Shown here: piece by piece, positions 35,759 through 46,489 of the stretch
Layout: each line of letters begins with the position of its first letter
Numbering within the stretch: the first letter of the stretch is position 1
Assembly: GCF_027172205.1 (NCBI RefSeq)
Contig: NC_070607.1
Location: 23,288,069 to 23,352,068, forward strand
Length of the DNA stretch: 64,000 bases
Origin: Podarcis raffonei
Taxonomy: Eukaryota; Chordata; Lepidosauria; Squamata; Lacertidae
Direction: 5' to 3'
Translations under genes and position numbers: made by a program
The notes under the pieces: model-generated
Told to the model about the DNA's origin: nothing
The model's input: the letters and a program-made list of their open reading frames with translations, nothing else
Databases searched by the model: none

Positions 35759-35894
35759 CAGGCTTCCTCAACCTCGGCCCTCCAGATGTTTTGAGACTAC
35801 AATACCCATCATCCCTGACCACTGGTCCTGCTAGCTAGGGATCATGGGAGTTGTAGGCCAAAAACATCTGGAGGGCCGAGTTTGAGGAAGCCTG
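35759..35894. mobile_element. Fold-back hAT-like MITE (copy 3)
   Basis: Nearly perfect long inverted arms: CAGGCTTCCTCAACCTCGGC / GCCGAGTTTGAGGAAGCCTG, then ccctccagatgtttt / aaaacatctggaggg. The flanking 8-mers are poorly conserved. Confidence 0.65.
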
Positions 35895-35989
35895 CACTAG
35901 GCCAAAATACCTCCTTTAGCAAGACGTCTGCAGTCACTTTTGGGTCCTATGTGTCTCCGAATATAACAATATTAGAAGCCTCTCTATAA

Positions 35990-36395
35990 AACACTAATAC
36001 TGAAATGACTTGCAAGTATATCTATCCATTGGAGGAGCCATGCGCTCATCAAACACAACTCTGCAGATCAAGTTTGGGCACAGTGGCATTGACAAAGAAT
36101 TAATCCACACAGGACCCCACTTCTTGCAGGCCAGTATTTCAGCCTCCGTAGTTCTACACTGACAGAAGAAGAGGATGCTCAATTTTTGGATCTCTTCCAC
36201 TAACAGATTGCTTGTGTAACACTGGAAGGAACAGCCAAGCTAAACTTAGTCCCAGGGACAAGGTATCTTTCAATCTCTCTACCCAACAATCGTCTAGACT
36301 TCAAGCCAATTACTTTAAATAGCCACCCAACAACCTTGAAACATCGGTGTACTCCTAGCACTGAGGGCACTAAGAGACACACGAGGTATGTCTAC
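35990..36395. other. AKR intron; unidentified minus-strand frame
   Basis: A 68-codon minus-strand frame (35994-36200) reads protein-like (KKWGPVWINSLSMPLC), but I cannot place it. Possible decayed retrocopy or chance. Confidence 0.2.
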
Positions 36396-36402
36396 TATTA
36401 CT

Positions 36403-36580
36403 GGGCATGTTTTATGTGGGTGGGCAGGAAATACATTAATGTTTAATAGGGTATTGTATTTTAGTGTTTTATTGGAAGCCGCCCAGAGTGGCTGGGGAAA
36501 CCCAGGCAGATGGGCGGCGTATAAATAATAAATTATTGTTGTTGTTGTTGTTACTATTATTACTATTATTATTATTATTA
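36403..36580 (+). mobile_element. L2-type LINE 3' tail
   Basis: aagccgcccagagtggctgg..ggcgtataaataataaat followed by (GTT)n and (ATT)n. Same tail as 13505 and 45399. Confidence 0.7.
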
Positions 36581-36599
36581 CAGACAAATTTTTAAAACA

Positions 36600-36965
36600 G
36601 AGATAGGTTCAGGGACACCAGCTCCTAGGAGCTGAACCCCTTTGAGCCTCCTCCCCGCTCAATATTTGTTAGCAGGGGGCTGAGCCCCCCTCAATGTTTG
36701 TCCAGGTGCGATGCTGTACATGATGCTATCACATGAGCCAGGAACCTGGTGGCTCCTCCTCTTCCTGCCATGGAGAGGAAGTGGTCCCCAGCCTGTGACA
36801 GCAGCAGCAGAAGGAGGAAAAGGTGGAGGAGCCACTGGAAATGGAAGCCAAGCTGCAACACAACGCACAAACATCACATGTCACATCCGGGTGTCACACA
36901 CAACATCGTGCGTGACGTCAGCCCCTTCCCCCAGTATCTATTCGGATTCAGCGCACCTGGACGGG
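36600..36965. other. GC-rich unresolved block
   Basis: Noticeably GC-rich against its surroundings, with a local gctcctaggagc palindrome and ggggctgagccccc. It resembles the body of a nonautonomous DNA element, but I could not find matching ends. Confidence 0.3.
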
Positions 36966-36995
36966 ACCAAGAATGCTGGCAACTTTAGAACTTAC

Positions 36996-37178
36996 CTGTA
37001 TGCTCCAGCGTATACATATTTGTGCAGAAGTTCTGCCATATTTCTTTGCAAGCTGAATTACGTCTGGATGACTAAGGGCTTCACCTTTAGCAAGTGGGCA
37101 GTAGCCTTCGAAAACAATATTCCTGCTTTGGCAGTAATCCACTAATTCTTGAGGCCTATGGAAAGGGTGGTATTCAAC
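36996..37178 (-). CDS. Aldo-keto reductase, internal exon
   Basis: 61 codons, VEYHPFHRPQELVDYCQ..FEGYCPLAKGEAL..AKKYGRTSAQICIRWSIQ. 'VEYHP' and 'YCPL' are core TIM-barrel strands lining the NADPH pocket; 'GRT.AQ..IRW' is the helix before the cofactor loop. Acceptor ttataaaag, donor CAG|gtaagt; phase 0-0. The Y/CPLAKG form resembles bacterial-type AKRs (glyoxal / diketogluconate reductase-like) more than the classic vertebrate AKR1 enzymes. Confidence 0.9.
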
Positions 37179-37179
37179 C

Positions 37180-39975
37180 TTTTATAAAAGAGAAGAAACT
37201 TTGCAGTTAAAACCATCACCAGCTTTTAATCTATCACAACTCAAAGGTCAAGCAACTGAAGTGTTACTTCTTATTTGGCAGAGTGCTATCAGTTTTAAAA
37301 AAAAGAGGTAAGAAGAAATTGATATTGATATTTTCTCTTCCCTTCAAAATGCCAGGAAAAAGTCCCTTGGGTGGAAACATGGTACTCTGGAAAATTTGTA
37401 CACTGGCTGCCAGCATCCTCGGAAGTGACAGAGATGCACCAACTCTTTGCAGTAATGTTTGAAGCAGTTTGCTGGGTGCATTAGAACTCTGTCCCAAGAC
37501 AGCAATCATGCAAGATCATTGCCTCTTTCTCCTCCTCCTCCTCCTCTCCCACGTTCCTATGAATAAGAAACTGAGATTACACTGTGTTCTCAGAAAAGAA
37601 CAGCACAGCCATACATGACCTGCCTATCACCAAAATGCCACTATACAAGTACCTGCCTTCACCTCAGTTGTACAATTCCACCTCTTTGTAGAGAAAAATT
37701 CACACAGTTGCTCTTCTACCATCATGAAATGATCTCAGCACATGAGCTATGTGGAGATGAGTCTTGTGGAATAGCCTGGCAAGTATTCAGCCAACCCATA
37801 TGATCAAATTTGACCTCATTTGTAAGGCTTTCATCAAAATCTTCCATTAGGTTAGTTGGTTGTGCATAAATCTAAACAGAGGGTTACGGGAAGGAATCCC
37901 CCCCCCCAAAGGTGCAGCAGTAGCACGTTAATAAGTCCTACCTCAGGGACAACTTGGGGAAACATAGGCATTCTTAAACAACACACACAGCATGGCTGAA
38001 GTATCCTTAAAATGGAAAATCCCATTAATTTAAATTTGTATTTTTTAGAATTCTTACTTGAAGTTTCTTATTTAGCAACTTATCCAGTTCTTAAGTATAT
38101 ATATATTTTAGACACAGCATACATGTCTCTTCCCTCCTGACATATATGGACTGGTTACACTGTGACATTAATCCAGCCAATATTCTTGTAAACTTTATGG
38201 TATAAAGTAAACAAAAAACGTCCAGTCCAAGGAACTTAAACAGTCAAAGGGGGGAAAGTGAAGGAGAAGAGTGGAAGAAGAAAGAGTACGAGGGGCATGA
38301 ACATAGAAAGTTTTAGAAGGGACGGGAAATTGGGCAAAAAAAGTGTATTGGATGCTGATGCCAAAAATGGTCCCACTAGGCAAGCTGGTCACAACCTCTC
38401 CCCCCCCCCAAAAAAAAAGAAAGAAAAGGAAAGGAAAGGAAAGGAAAGGAAAGGAAAGGAAAGGAAAGGAAAGGGAAAAGGACAATATGGTCCTTGATTT
38501 CTCATTAGTCTTACTTAGGCTTGTGATTAGTGTGCATGCAAAGACACACACACTTTTAAATTAATAGATATGGTGAAATCTCATCTGGTGGTTATGAATA
38601 TGCAACCCAAGGGTTGTTAGGGATTAGAGCAGAATGTAAAAGTTTACTCTTTCATAGACTGGGAGAGAGGTGTCACAGTATACCTGCTGACATAGAAACC
38701 TGTCCTTTAGTTGCAACCATGTGTCAGGAAAATGTGGAGTTTATTAAAAGAGGAGTGTGGGCAGAAGAAAGAAAGAAAAAAGGCATATAAGTTAGCTTGC
38801 TTGCAGAAATCATCTGTGAAAGGAACTTTGTGTTCTGTTTGTGTGCCCCATCCAAACTGACGTTATTGGCTGGAGTGGCTCAATGATGGCGTCCCACCTC
38901 TCAAAATCAACAGTCAATTCCTCCTGAGGAATATGAGAATAGGAGGAGGTGACAGGCAAAAGGAAGAAGGAATAAATATGTGTGAATATGAGACGAATAT
39001 AGCCCCAAGATTCTCGCAAGAAGTCATTCTGTGGCAAAACGTAGTAAAACGTGAACTATTCTGATGTTACCCCTCCCCGTAATTGAAGCATGGATGATTA
39101 AGCAAATAAAAAAAATGACACGGTTCCTGGACAGAAAAACACAACCCCCTCATGTGCACAAATCCAACATAAATTCTCTGGAAAAAAAGCTGCTTTAGCT
39201 GTCACACGTCTTCCAGTGACCTAACCGTTTTGCGTACTTTTGATGGAGAAGACGACACACTATCTTAGTTTAGCACCATGACATCAACACAGGGAATGTG
39301 GAAAATTTCGTCCACCCCGAGGAGGATGAAGGACTGCTTCCTGTTTCTCATCTTTAGTACATGTTGTCTTTCCAAGCAACAATAGTCAGGAACAATAGCC
39401 TGGCATCTGCTCAATCCAGACTCTGAAAAAACCAGGCTCTCAAAGGCTAGGCTGAGTCAGCCTAAACCGACTGTGATCAAAAATGACGGGCTGGATAAGA
39501 GACAAGGTTCAAACAGCAGACACATCCATCTCTTCAACCTTTGAAGTTTCTTGACCTCTCTGTGGCATTCAGCACCACATGTTTACAGTTTGCAGAGACA
39601 TGGTGGAGGTGGCTTGTTTGCCCATGCTGCTTGCACCTGAACAGACTATGGGACATGCCCAGTATTTACTGTTGAAGACTCTGAGGAAGAATGGAAAAGC
39701 GATACTCCAGGTGGAGCTTTCAGACTCACCAAATGCCAGAGAACTAACAGTGTGTTATTTCCCAAGGAAGAAAAATGAGGGGAAAGTGCAGAAAAGGTCA
39801 ACCATAAATTATCAGTACATTGGAATACCTTGGTGGGTGGGTGTGTTTTAAGAAACATGCAGGTTATGGAAAGGATGGGATAAGAGATTTATAAAATTAT
39901 GCATCATATGGAAAAAGTTAATAAAGAAGCTTCCCCCCTCTCTTATAGTATTATAGCAGAACACCTCGTTTGGAA
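37180..39975. other. AKR intron, little recognised
   Basis: Contains a GGAAA microsatellite (38410-38480), a short TAT run near 38095 and no recognisable gene. Confidence 0.4.
38410..38480. repeat. (AAAGG)n microsatellite
   Basis: An A-rich lead is followed by about eleven AAAGG pentamers. Confidence 0.92.
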
Positions 39976-39978
39976 TTA

Positions 39979-40142
39979 CAGGTACCTCGGGTTAAGAACT
40001 TTGCTTCAGGATGAGAACAGAAATCACGCAGCAGTGGCAGCGGGAGACCCCATTAGCTAAAGTGGTACCTCAGGTTAAGAACAGTTTCAGGTTAAGAACG
40101 GACCTCTAGAATGAATTAAGTTCTTAACCCGAGGTACCACTG
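39979..40142. mobile_element. Tigger-type MITE ('gttaagaac' subfamily)
   Basis: Ends CAG(GTGG)GTACCTCGGGTTAAG, with the left end lacking a few bases, and CTTAACCCGAGGTACCACTG, with TA at the sides. Same subfamily as 61275. Confidence 0.75.
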
Positions 40143-40503
40143 TATTCAATGAAACAGATTGTCAGGAGGTTCAGGTCTTCTGGCTCTCACTGGATGAAGT
40201 ACTTGAACTCTGTGTACAGTTTCTGCCCAAACCTTTAATGCTCAAATCAGTTCAGTACATGGGCAAAATAGGTGCTATATGTGGCTAGCAAGGAATATTG
40301 ATCCAGCCCTTGGGTTCCATTATATAGGAATGGGGCAGGCACAGCTTCAATGTGGGACTGAGTAGCAGCTGTTGACTAGGGATTTGCCCTCACTTTGTTG
40401 GGTGTGTGGTGCTGGATTCAAGTCCTCTCATGCTCTCCATCATCTGCCCAAAACACCAGTTTCCTAGTCAAAGCCTTCTAACCACTAGGCATAGTATACT
40501 CAC

Positions 40504-40595
40504 CTGGTTAACATGCGGGGTTACTTGGCAGTCTTCCTTCAGTTGTTCCAAATGAGAAATAAGAAAGTTGCTTACTCCAATAGACCAGCATAAAC
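40504..40595 (-). CDS. Aldo-keto reductase, internal exon
   Basis: 30 full codons plus a split first codon (G|GT): (G)LCWSIGVSNFLISHLEQL..TPHVNQ. 'IGVSNF' is a family-wide strand/turn and 'P.VNQ' carries the nicotinamide-contacting Asn/Gln. Acceptor cgttcag, donor CAG|gtgagt. It joins the upstream exon (62247) in matching phase and the VEYHP exon (37178) in phase 0. Only 56 bp of intron separate its acceptor from a hAT insertion. Confidence 0.9.
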
Positions 40596-40651
40596 CTGAA
40601 CGAAAGCAAAAAAGGTGCTACATGTTTATAACTTTCTGCCATGGTGGGAGA

Positions 40652-41186
40652 CAGCAGCGTAGCGTGGGTTGTCAGCACCCGGGGCAAGGCAAGTAATTTG
40701 CGCCCCCTAACCCGGGGCAAGGCAAGTAATTTGCGCCCCCTAACCCCTAACCTGCCGCCGCTGCCAGCTTCTTCTTGCTGCTGCCTGGGCTGGGGTATTT
40801 ACGGTAAGGTAGCCACGGCGGCGGCGGCGGGTCCGTGTCAGGTGATCTGAGGCGAGTTGCCGCTGGCGCTGCCGCCCAAACGCCGCCGCTTGCCCGGAGG
40901 AGGAGGAGGGCAGAGAGGCGAGGAAAATGCAACATGGCCCAGCAGCTGCAGCGGCGGCGGCGGGGCTGTGAGGAGGGGCTGCCTGGCGCGCCCTCCACGG
41001 CCCTGACGCGCGGGGACCGCGGCGAGCGCTGAGAGCCACTGCCAGCTCGTCGGTTCCGCGAGACATGGGGCTGTGCTACAGCCTGCACCCGAGGCTCTTC
41101 GGCGACTCCGGAGGCGGCGAGCGCCCCCCCCAGATGTTGCGCCCAGTGCGGCTGGCCCCCCCTGCACCCCCCACGCTACGCCACTG
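40652..41186 (+). mobile_element. Nonautonomous hAT element carrying a captured gene fragment
   Basis: 535 bp. It begins CAGCAGCGTAGCGTGGG and ends CCCACGCTACGCCACTG, flanked by a perfect 8-bp duplication GTGGGAGA (40644-40651, 41187-41194). The left about 95 bp hold a tandemly doubled 33-bp unit (ggggcaaggcaagtaatttg..). The left unit and the last about 70 bp match the 153-bp copy at 51034. The middle (about 40747-41118) is foreign: GC-rich, with CGG repeats and an ATG in good context. No transposase is present. Compare Pack-MULE-type gene capture. Confidence 0.82.
40747..41118 (+). pseudogene. GNAL: Captured 5' fragment resembling long-isoform GNAL (G-olf alpha)
   Basis: Inside the hAT element, about 320 bp of GC-rich 5'-UTR-like DNA precede an ATG at 41065 (context agacATGG). 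The reading begins MGLCYSLHPRLFGDSGGGE, then runs into the transposon end. From memory, the long (XL) isoform of GNAL starts MGLCYSLRPLLFG, so 11 of the first 13 residues agree. Only the 5' end is present; none of the G-protein fold is. The identity rests on a short match. Confidence 0.55.
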
Positions 41187-41492
41187 GTGGGAGAAAAGAG
41201 AGGGGCCTAGTGCACACATTATAACCAAGTGGCCCAACTGAAAAGAGGATTAGGTTTAACAGTGCTTCAGCTGTACGTGGGGTCCACTCCCACGTACAAT
41301 TTCTGTAGTCACTCAGGGAACCCGTCATCAGTGAACACCTAGAGCCGGCAGACAATTGCTGACACCATGTGTGTACTTTACCATTTAAAATCTGAACACT
41401 TTTGGTACCCAAATTTAAGTAGTAGAGCATGCCTTGGCTGTGTCCGAATGGCCCTGTGCAAATAACCACCTCTCAGCATCAGTCAGCTTTCT

Positions 41493-41532
41493 TATGAGAT
41501 AAGAAAAGGTTGTTACCTTTTCTTATCTCATA
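41493..41532. repeat. Perfect 18-bp hairpin with 4-nt loop
   Basis: TATGAGATAAGAAAAGGT, loop TGTT, then ACCTTTTCTTATCTCATA. It sits just upstream of an L2-like tail (gggtgggctataaaaataaa). The stem has no mismatch. Confidence 0.85.
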
Positions 41533-41534
41533 CA

Positions 41535-44500
41535 AGCTCTCAGAAGAGGGTGGGCTATAAAAATAAATACATTTTAGGAATGATGAAATGGTCATCAAGT
41601 GAGGGAAAGATTACACACACCCCAATTTATGCGTAACGAGAGTTCTGAGTAGCATCATACGGTAATTTTTAAAAAAGAACAACACTGAACTTGCAGTTTG
41701 ACAGCATTATCTGAGGACACAATTCAATCAAGATCCCTTTAGGAAGCAGTTTTATAATCTAAATACACAGGGGGCTCCCTGGTGGATTCGAGCTCCAGGC
41801 TAAATTCTGGGAAAAGCTGGTGTAGTGTAAGCAAAGAACAATTGGACTTTGCCAGGTTGAAAAGGAGGAAATGGTGTTCTGAACAGCCTGCCAAGAGCTC
41901 AAAAGAAGTGGAACATGCGTAGAAGACTAATAGGGTGTAAGAAAACACAAGGACAAACAATCCAAACAGACTTCTGACTACTTTCAGGTTATTACTGCAA
42001 GGAAGGCATTCAGTAAAATAAAACCCACAGAAACTATACTTATGAAGTCAGGAATTAAGAGCACAAATCTATAGCTGGGTTTTGCATTTTCTAACGCTGC
42101 CTGCCATCAAAGGGCCGTGATTACATGCATGCAGCTCAGCATGCTTCCACAAAATTATGTGTGTGTATAGAACTGAACTGTGCCAATAGTCCCAGAAAAG
42201 CTAAAAAGAAGAGGGAAATTTGCCCTAATTTGCTAAACTAAAGCGATTGTTGCGTAAGTGGTTTCATCTGCCATAGGCAAACTGATAACATCCAGAAAGT
42301 TTAAGGCAATCTGCTTTCGCTGAATCCATCTCATGTCTTTATTGGCAAGGGTTGCAAGCTTTCAAACTGCACAGAACTCTTGTTTCAGAATGAAACTATT
42401 ATATGGGGCAATTATCAGCCATACTGATGTTCTTGTGCTTCGCGGCAGTGCTAGATTAGTTATCCTGTGTATTCTACAGAATACTGCAATGGAAAAGTAC
42501 GAGGTCATCCTGCTTCCTTGAACAGTGGAGACAAGGGTGGTTTCCTCCCTTCCCCAGAGTCCTGACGACCAAGGGTCAAGCTCATTGATGGAGGAAAATT
42601 TAAGACATGGGTAACAAAACATGGAAGCTACTTAGACAGCCCAAACACAGCACAAGGGGCTTGTGAAGACAGCAGTCGGGCAGGGAACAATGGGAGAAAG
42701 GAATAACTCTGAGCAGCCATCAAAATGATGGGGCATTGTTCTTGGCTAAGAAGCAGCCATGCACTAATTTTGATTTCTGTTTTAGAGTGCACATTATGGT
42801 AAAGTGAGCAGGTTCTGGTCCCTTAACCCTACCAGCCCAACAAAAGATAATGTTTTAAAAATAATTTCCAACACTGTATGGAACCTACCCAACAACCTTC
42901 AGTTAAGTTGACCCTCGAATAATTCTGAATGGTGTTCACGCTTCTGCCACTGTAGAATTCCTGGGAGAAGAAAGTTCTCCAGAAAAAGTTTGTTCAGAAA
43001 AAGCCTCTCTCTTAACCAGAAGCTTCAGATGAAAAACAGGAGGTGGCTAGTTCCATCACAACCTAGTTGTGAGCTTACTTGCAGTACCTCTTTATTGGGT
43101 AAAAGGACTGGATGGACCTTTCATGTGAGGCAGTAAACGAAATATTATATTTTTTATGAATAACCAGAGACAGACCATTGGTTCCAAAGTTCACATAGCT
43201 CACTTCCCCGAGAGCTCAGGGTAGACAACAACATTTTACTTCAATGACCGCTCTATTATAACAAATATTATAAAGCTTTTAAAACATGAAGTAAAAGTCT
43301 CTGTGTGTGTGTGCGCACACACACACACACCAAAAAAAATGCCATTAGGATCTCCTAAGATACGATCCTGTTTAATAAATAGATTGGCAATATGATCACT
43401 CACAACTTATGAACAGACTGCTTACCAAATTAGACTTTGCTTGAATAAATATGACAATATTTGGAATGCGTTTATACAAAATGTATAATAGGCTATTAAT
43501 AGTTACATATGTATTCAGATAAAAATTGCAACTTTAGAAAAGAATGTATGGGTTAGGGTATTTTTTCACACATATCCATATATTATTTCTTTCTCAACAC
43601 GTTTTTGTGCCTTTTCATTTTTCTTTTCGTTCATTTTTCTTTGTATCCCTTCATTTATTTAAAACTGAAAACTTTTCAATAAAATATTAATACCAACAAA
43701 CCCTTAGGAGCTAAAGCAAACAGCAGAAGATCAAAGCTGAACATTCCCAACTTTGGAAACCAGAGTGTACGCAAATTCCGAAAGATACCTTCAACAATGT
43801 CATTGAATGAAAAAGCTCTAAATCCATATTGAGGCTGAGAGAAAAAGGGCTTTTTCCAATGGCAACATTTGAATAGTGAACGTCTTGGACCACAACAACA
43901 GCTTCTTAACTGCTACATGCACTGCGTTTATGGACATGATAGGCTAGATCTTTTGATTGCTCTTAGGGACTGCAATATGACACAGAAAAGGAGTCAACCT
44001 TAACGCGTGATGGGGCTCAATACTAGCAGTGCTTTATCAGGGAAGGCCAGGACTTTAATGTGATGCTGCACCAAAGCTTGAGGGAGCCGACAGCTCCCAG
44101 AACACGGAGGTAGCATAAATCCAGCAACCTCTCACTCGTGAAAAGGTGAAAACGGAACAGACACAAGTTAATCTGAAAAATACAGCATGAGACAATTTCG
44201 AAAGGATTATTAACATGCTAATGAATTGGCACACAGCCACCCTATGCGTGGAATCACCACTGATTTGTCTTGTCACGAGAATCATACATAAATGGAACAG
44301 CTAGAGGGAAGGAACTCCTTGTCCGTCTCAAACAGCTGTGTTGTCAAGCCCAGCATGCTTGCATAATTCCCATTAATGCTAATAGGATTCAGGGATGTAT
44401 AATGGGGTGGACACCTACCTTGATCCGGGATTTAAATATAAATTTATATTAACATAAAAGGAACATTTGCAATTCAGATGCAGCGCTCACCATACCATTT

Positions 44501-44780
44501 GCATGCTAGAGAGGAGCAGCAAAATATGGCAATGCATCAATTTTGCTTGTTATATGTGAGCTGCACGCATTCATACGCGCAAGCGGTAATATATGGCCTT
44601 TAAATCAGTAGATACCTTGCCCTGAAGGTCGTGGAACGAGGAAGATGTTCACAATATGAGGCCATTTTTCCGAAATGTCAGCGTTCACCATGCACAACCA
44701 ACTTACTCACAAAAGTATGAATGTACCTGCAACATACTTCAATGAAGAAACACATAAAAGCATTCTTCATTGACATATAT
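41535..44780. other. AKR intron, little recognised
   Basis: It starts with an L2-like tail (41540-41575). A (GT)n-GCGC-(AC)n palindrome of about 30 nt lies at 43301-43331. Otherwise no gene or repeat ends were identified. Confidence 0.4.
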
Positions 44781-44789
44781 TACAAGTAT

Positions 44790-45478
44790 ATCTGTCCATT
44801 GGGGGGCGTGGTCTAATCATTGGTTGTGCATAGGCCTGGCCAATGTATTGATACATCATCCTGAGGACAGTCTTCCCAGAGTGGTGCATGCTCTAGTTAT
44901 CTCCCACTTGGACTACTGCAATGCGCTCTATGTGGGGCTACTTTCGAAGGTGACCCGGAAACTGCAACTAATCCAGAATGCGGCAGCTAGACTAGTGACT
45001 GGGAGTGGCCGCCGGGACCACATAACACTAGTCCTGAGAGATCTGCATTGGCTCCCAGTACGTTTCTGAGCACAATTCAAAGTGTTGGTGCTGACCTTTA
45101 AAGCCCTAAAGGGCCTTGGTCCTGTATACCTGAAGGAGCGTCTCCACCCCCATCGTTCAGCCCGGACACTGAGATCCAGCGCCGAGGGCCTTCTGGCGGT
45201 TCCCTCATTGCGAGAAGTGAGGTTACAGGGAACAAGGCAGAGGGCCTTCTCGGTAGTGGCACCCGCCCTGTGGAACACCCTCCCTTCAGATGTGAAGGAA
45301 ATAAGCAGCTATCTTCTTTTTAAAAGACATCTGAAGGCAGCCTTGTTTAGGGAAGTTTTTAATATTTAATGCTGTATTGTTTTTAACACTTGATTGGAAG
45401 CCGCCCAGAGTGGCTGGGGAAACTCAGCCAGAAGGGCGGGGTATAAATAATAAATTAATATTATTATTATTATCCAGG
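44790..45478 (+). mobile_element. L2-type LINE, 3' end of ORF2 and tail
   Basis: It translates as VVHALVISHLDYCNALYVGL, LQLIQNAAARLVTGSG, LHWLPVRF(stop), then FKVLVLTFKALKGLGPVYL..RQRAFSVVAPALWNTLPSDV..LFREVFNI, the C-terminal end of an L2/CR1-clade reverse transcriptase. One in-frame stop lies near 45067. It ends with the gccgcccagagtggctgggg tail and (ATT)n. 5'-truncated; fairly well preserved. Confidence 0.88.
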
Positions 45479-45479
45479 A

Positions 45480-45800
45480 CCAGTTTGAGGGCCAGAGCAC
45501 AATGGTGCCTTCACCCTGCGGTATATCATGGGTGGCGCTTGCCTGCTGCCCAGCGCCTAACCTTCCTTCTCCGGCTGCCTCCTTCCTCCCTGCGATGGGC
45601 ACTGGCAGCAGTGGGATGGCAGCAGTGTCACCCCAGCACCTCGCAGAGCCGGGGCTGATGCTCCTTGCTCCTCCCTCCATGCACCACACTCCAGAGGGAG
45701 CTGCGGCGGCTTCGCCCCAGCACCTTACAGGGTTGGTGCTCCTTCCTTTCCAACGCTGCAGTGTATCGCTATACACTGGTGATACATCACAACGTTGAAA
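45480..45800. other. GC-rich unresolved block between LINEs
   Basis: GC-rich, with repeated ccccagcacct(c/t)(a/g)cag motifs. It ends with a palindromic gtatcgctatacactggtgatac. It may be a fragment of a nonautonomous element into or beside which the L2 and L1 copies inserted. Confidence 0.3.
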
Positions 45801-46487
45801 GAAGGTGAAAGACTTCTGGGAAAAGATTTATAATGAATTGGAAAAAATGTTGAGATATACATTTATTAAGAAACCAGAAGCCTTTTTACTTGGAATAATA
45901 GGATTGGATTTGCCCAAGAAAGATGTCAGATTGCTTTTGTATGCCACAGCTGCAGCTAGAATTTTGCTGGCCAAGAATTGGAAAACACAAGAAGTACCAA
46001 CAGTGGAGGAATGGCAGATGAAGATGATGGATTTTTTGGAGCTAGCCGACCTGACCGGAAGAGTCCGCGACCAGAAGGAGGAGGAGGAGTATCAAGAGGA
46101 ATGGAAGAAATTCAAAGATTATTTAGTTAAATATGTTAAGATAAATTAAATAGAATTACTTGCGAGTACCAAATTGGCCTAGGATTCAAATATGTGATGT
46201 TGTAGAATACTATGGATAAAAGTTAAAATGAAAAGAAAGAAAGAAAGAGGTTAATGGACCAAGTAAATTTTATGTGAAACTAGTTTTGGAAAACTGCTAC
46301 AATGATATATATGGAAACTCAGCCAGGCGGATTCGAGGAAGTCACCCAACAATGATAACAAAAGTGGAATTTTTACAGTTAGGATATATGTTTGTTTGTT
46401 TTTTGATGTTTTTTGTTTATGTTTGTGGACATGTTTGTTATAAATTTGGAAAATTTAATTTAAAAAATTTGAAGAAAAAGAAAAGCT
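45801..46487 (+). mobile_element. L1 LINE 3' end
   Basis: A 114-codon intact frame (45805-46149) matches the extreme C-terminus of L1 ORF2 (LLLYATAAARILLAKNWK..TVEEWQMKMMDFLELADLTG). It is followed by a 3' UTR with AT-rich text and an A-rich end near 46480. 5'-truncated; the ORF end is undamaged, suggesting recent insertion. Confidence 0.85.
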
Positions 46488-46489
46488 GA

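Noticed and set aside
35994-36390. Minus-strand frame with KKWGPVWINSLSMPLC as a possible retrocopied gene
   Set aside because: No family recognised, and no poly-A or duplication boundary seen.
40835-41032. 65-codon plus-strand and about 110-codon minus-strand frames inside the hAT cargo
   Set aside because: Arginine/alanine-rich artefacts of GC-rich UTR-like DNA. Only the ATG at 41065 has a meaningful match.
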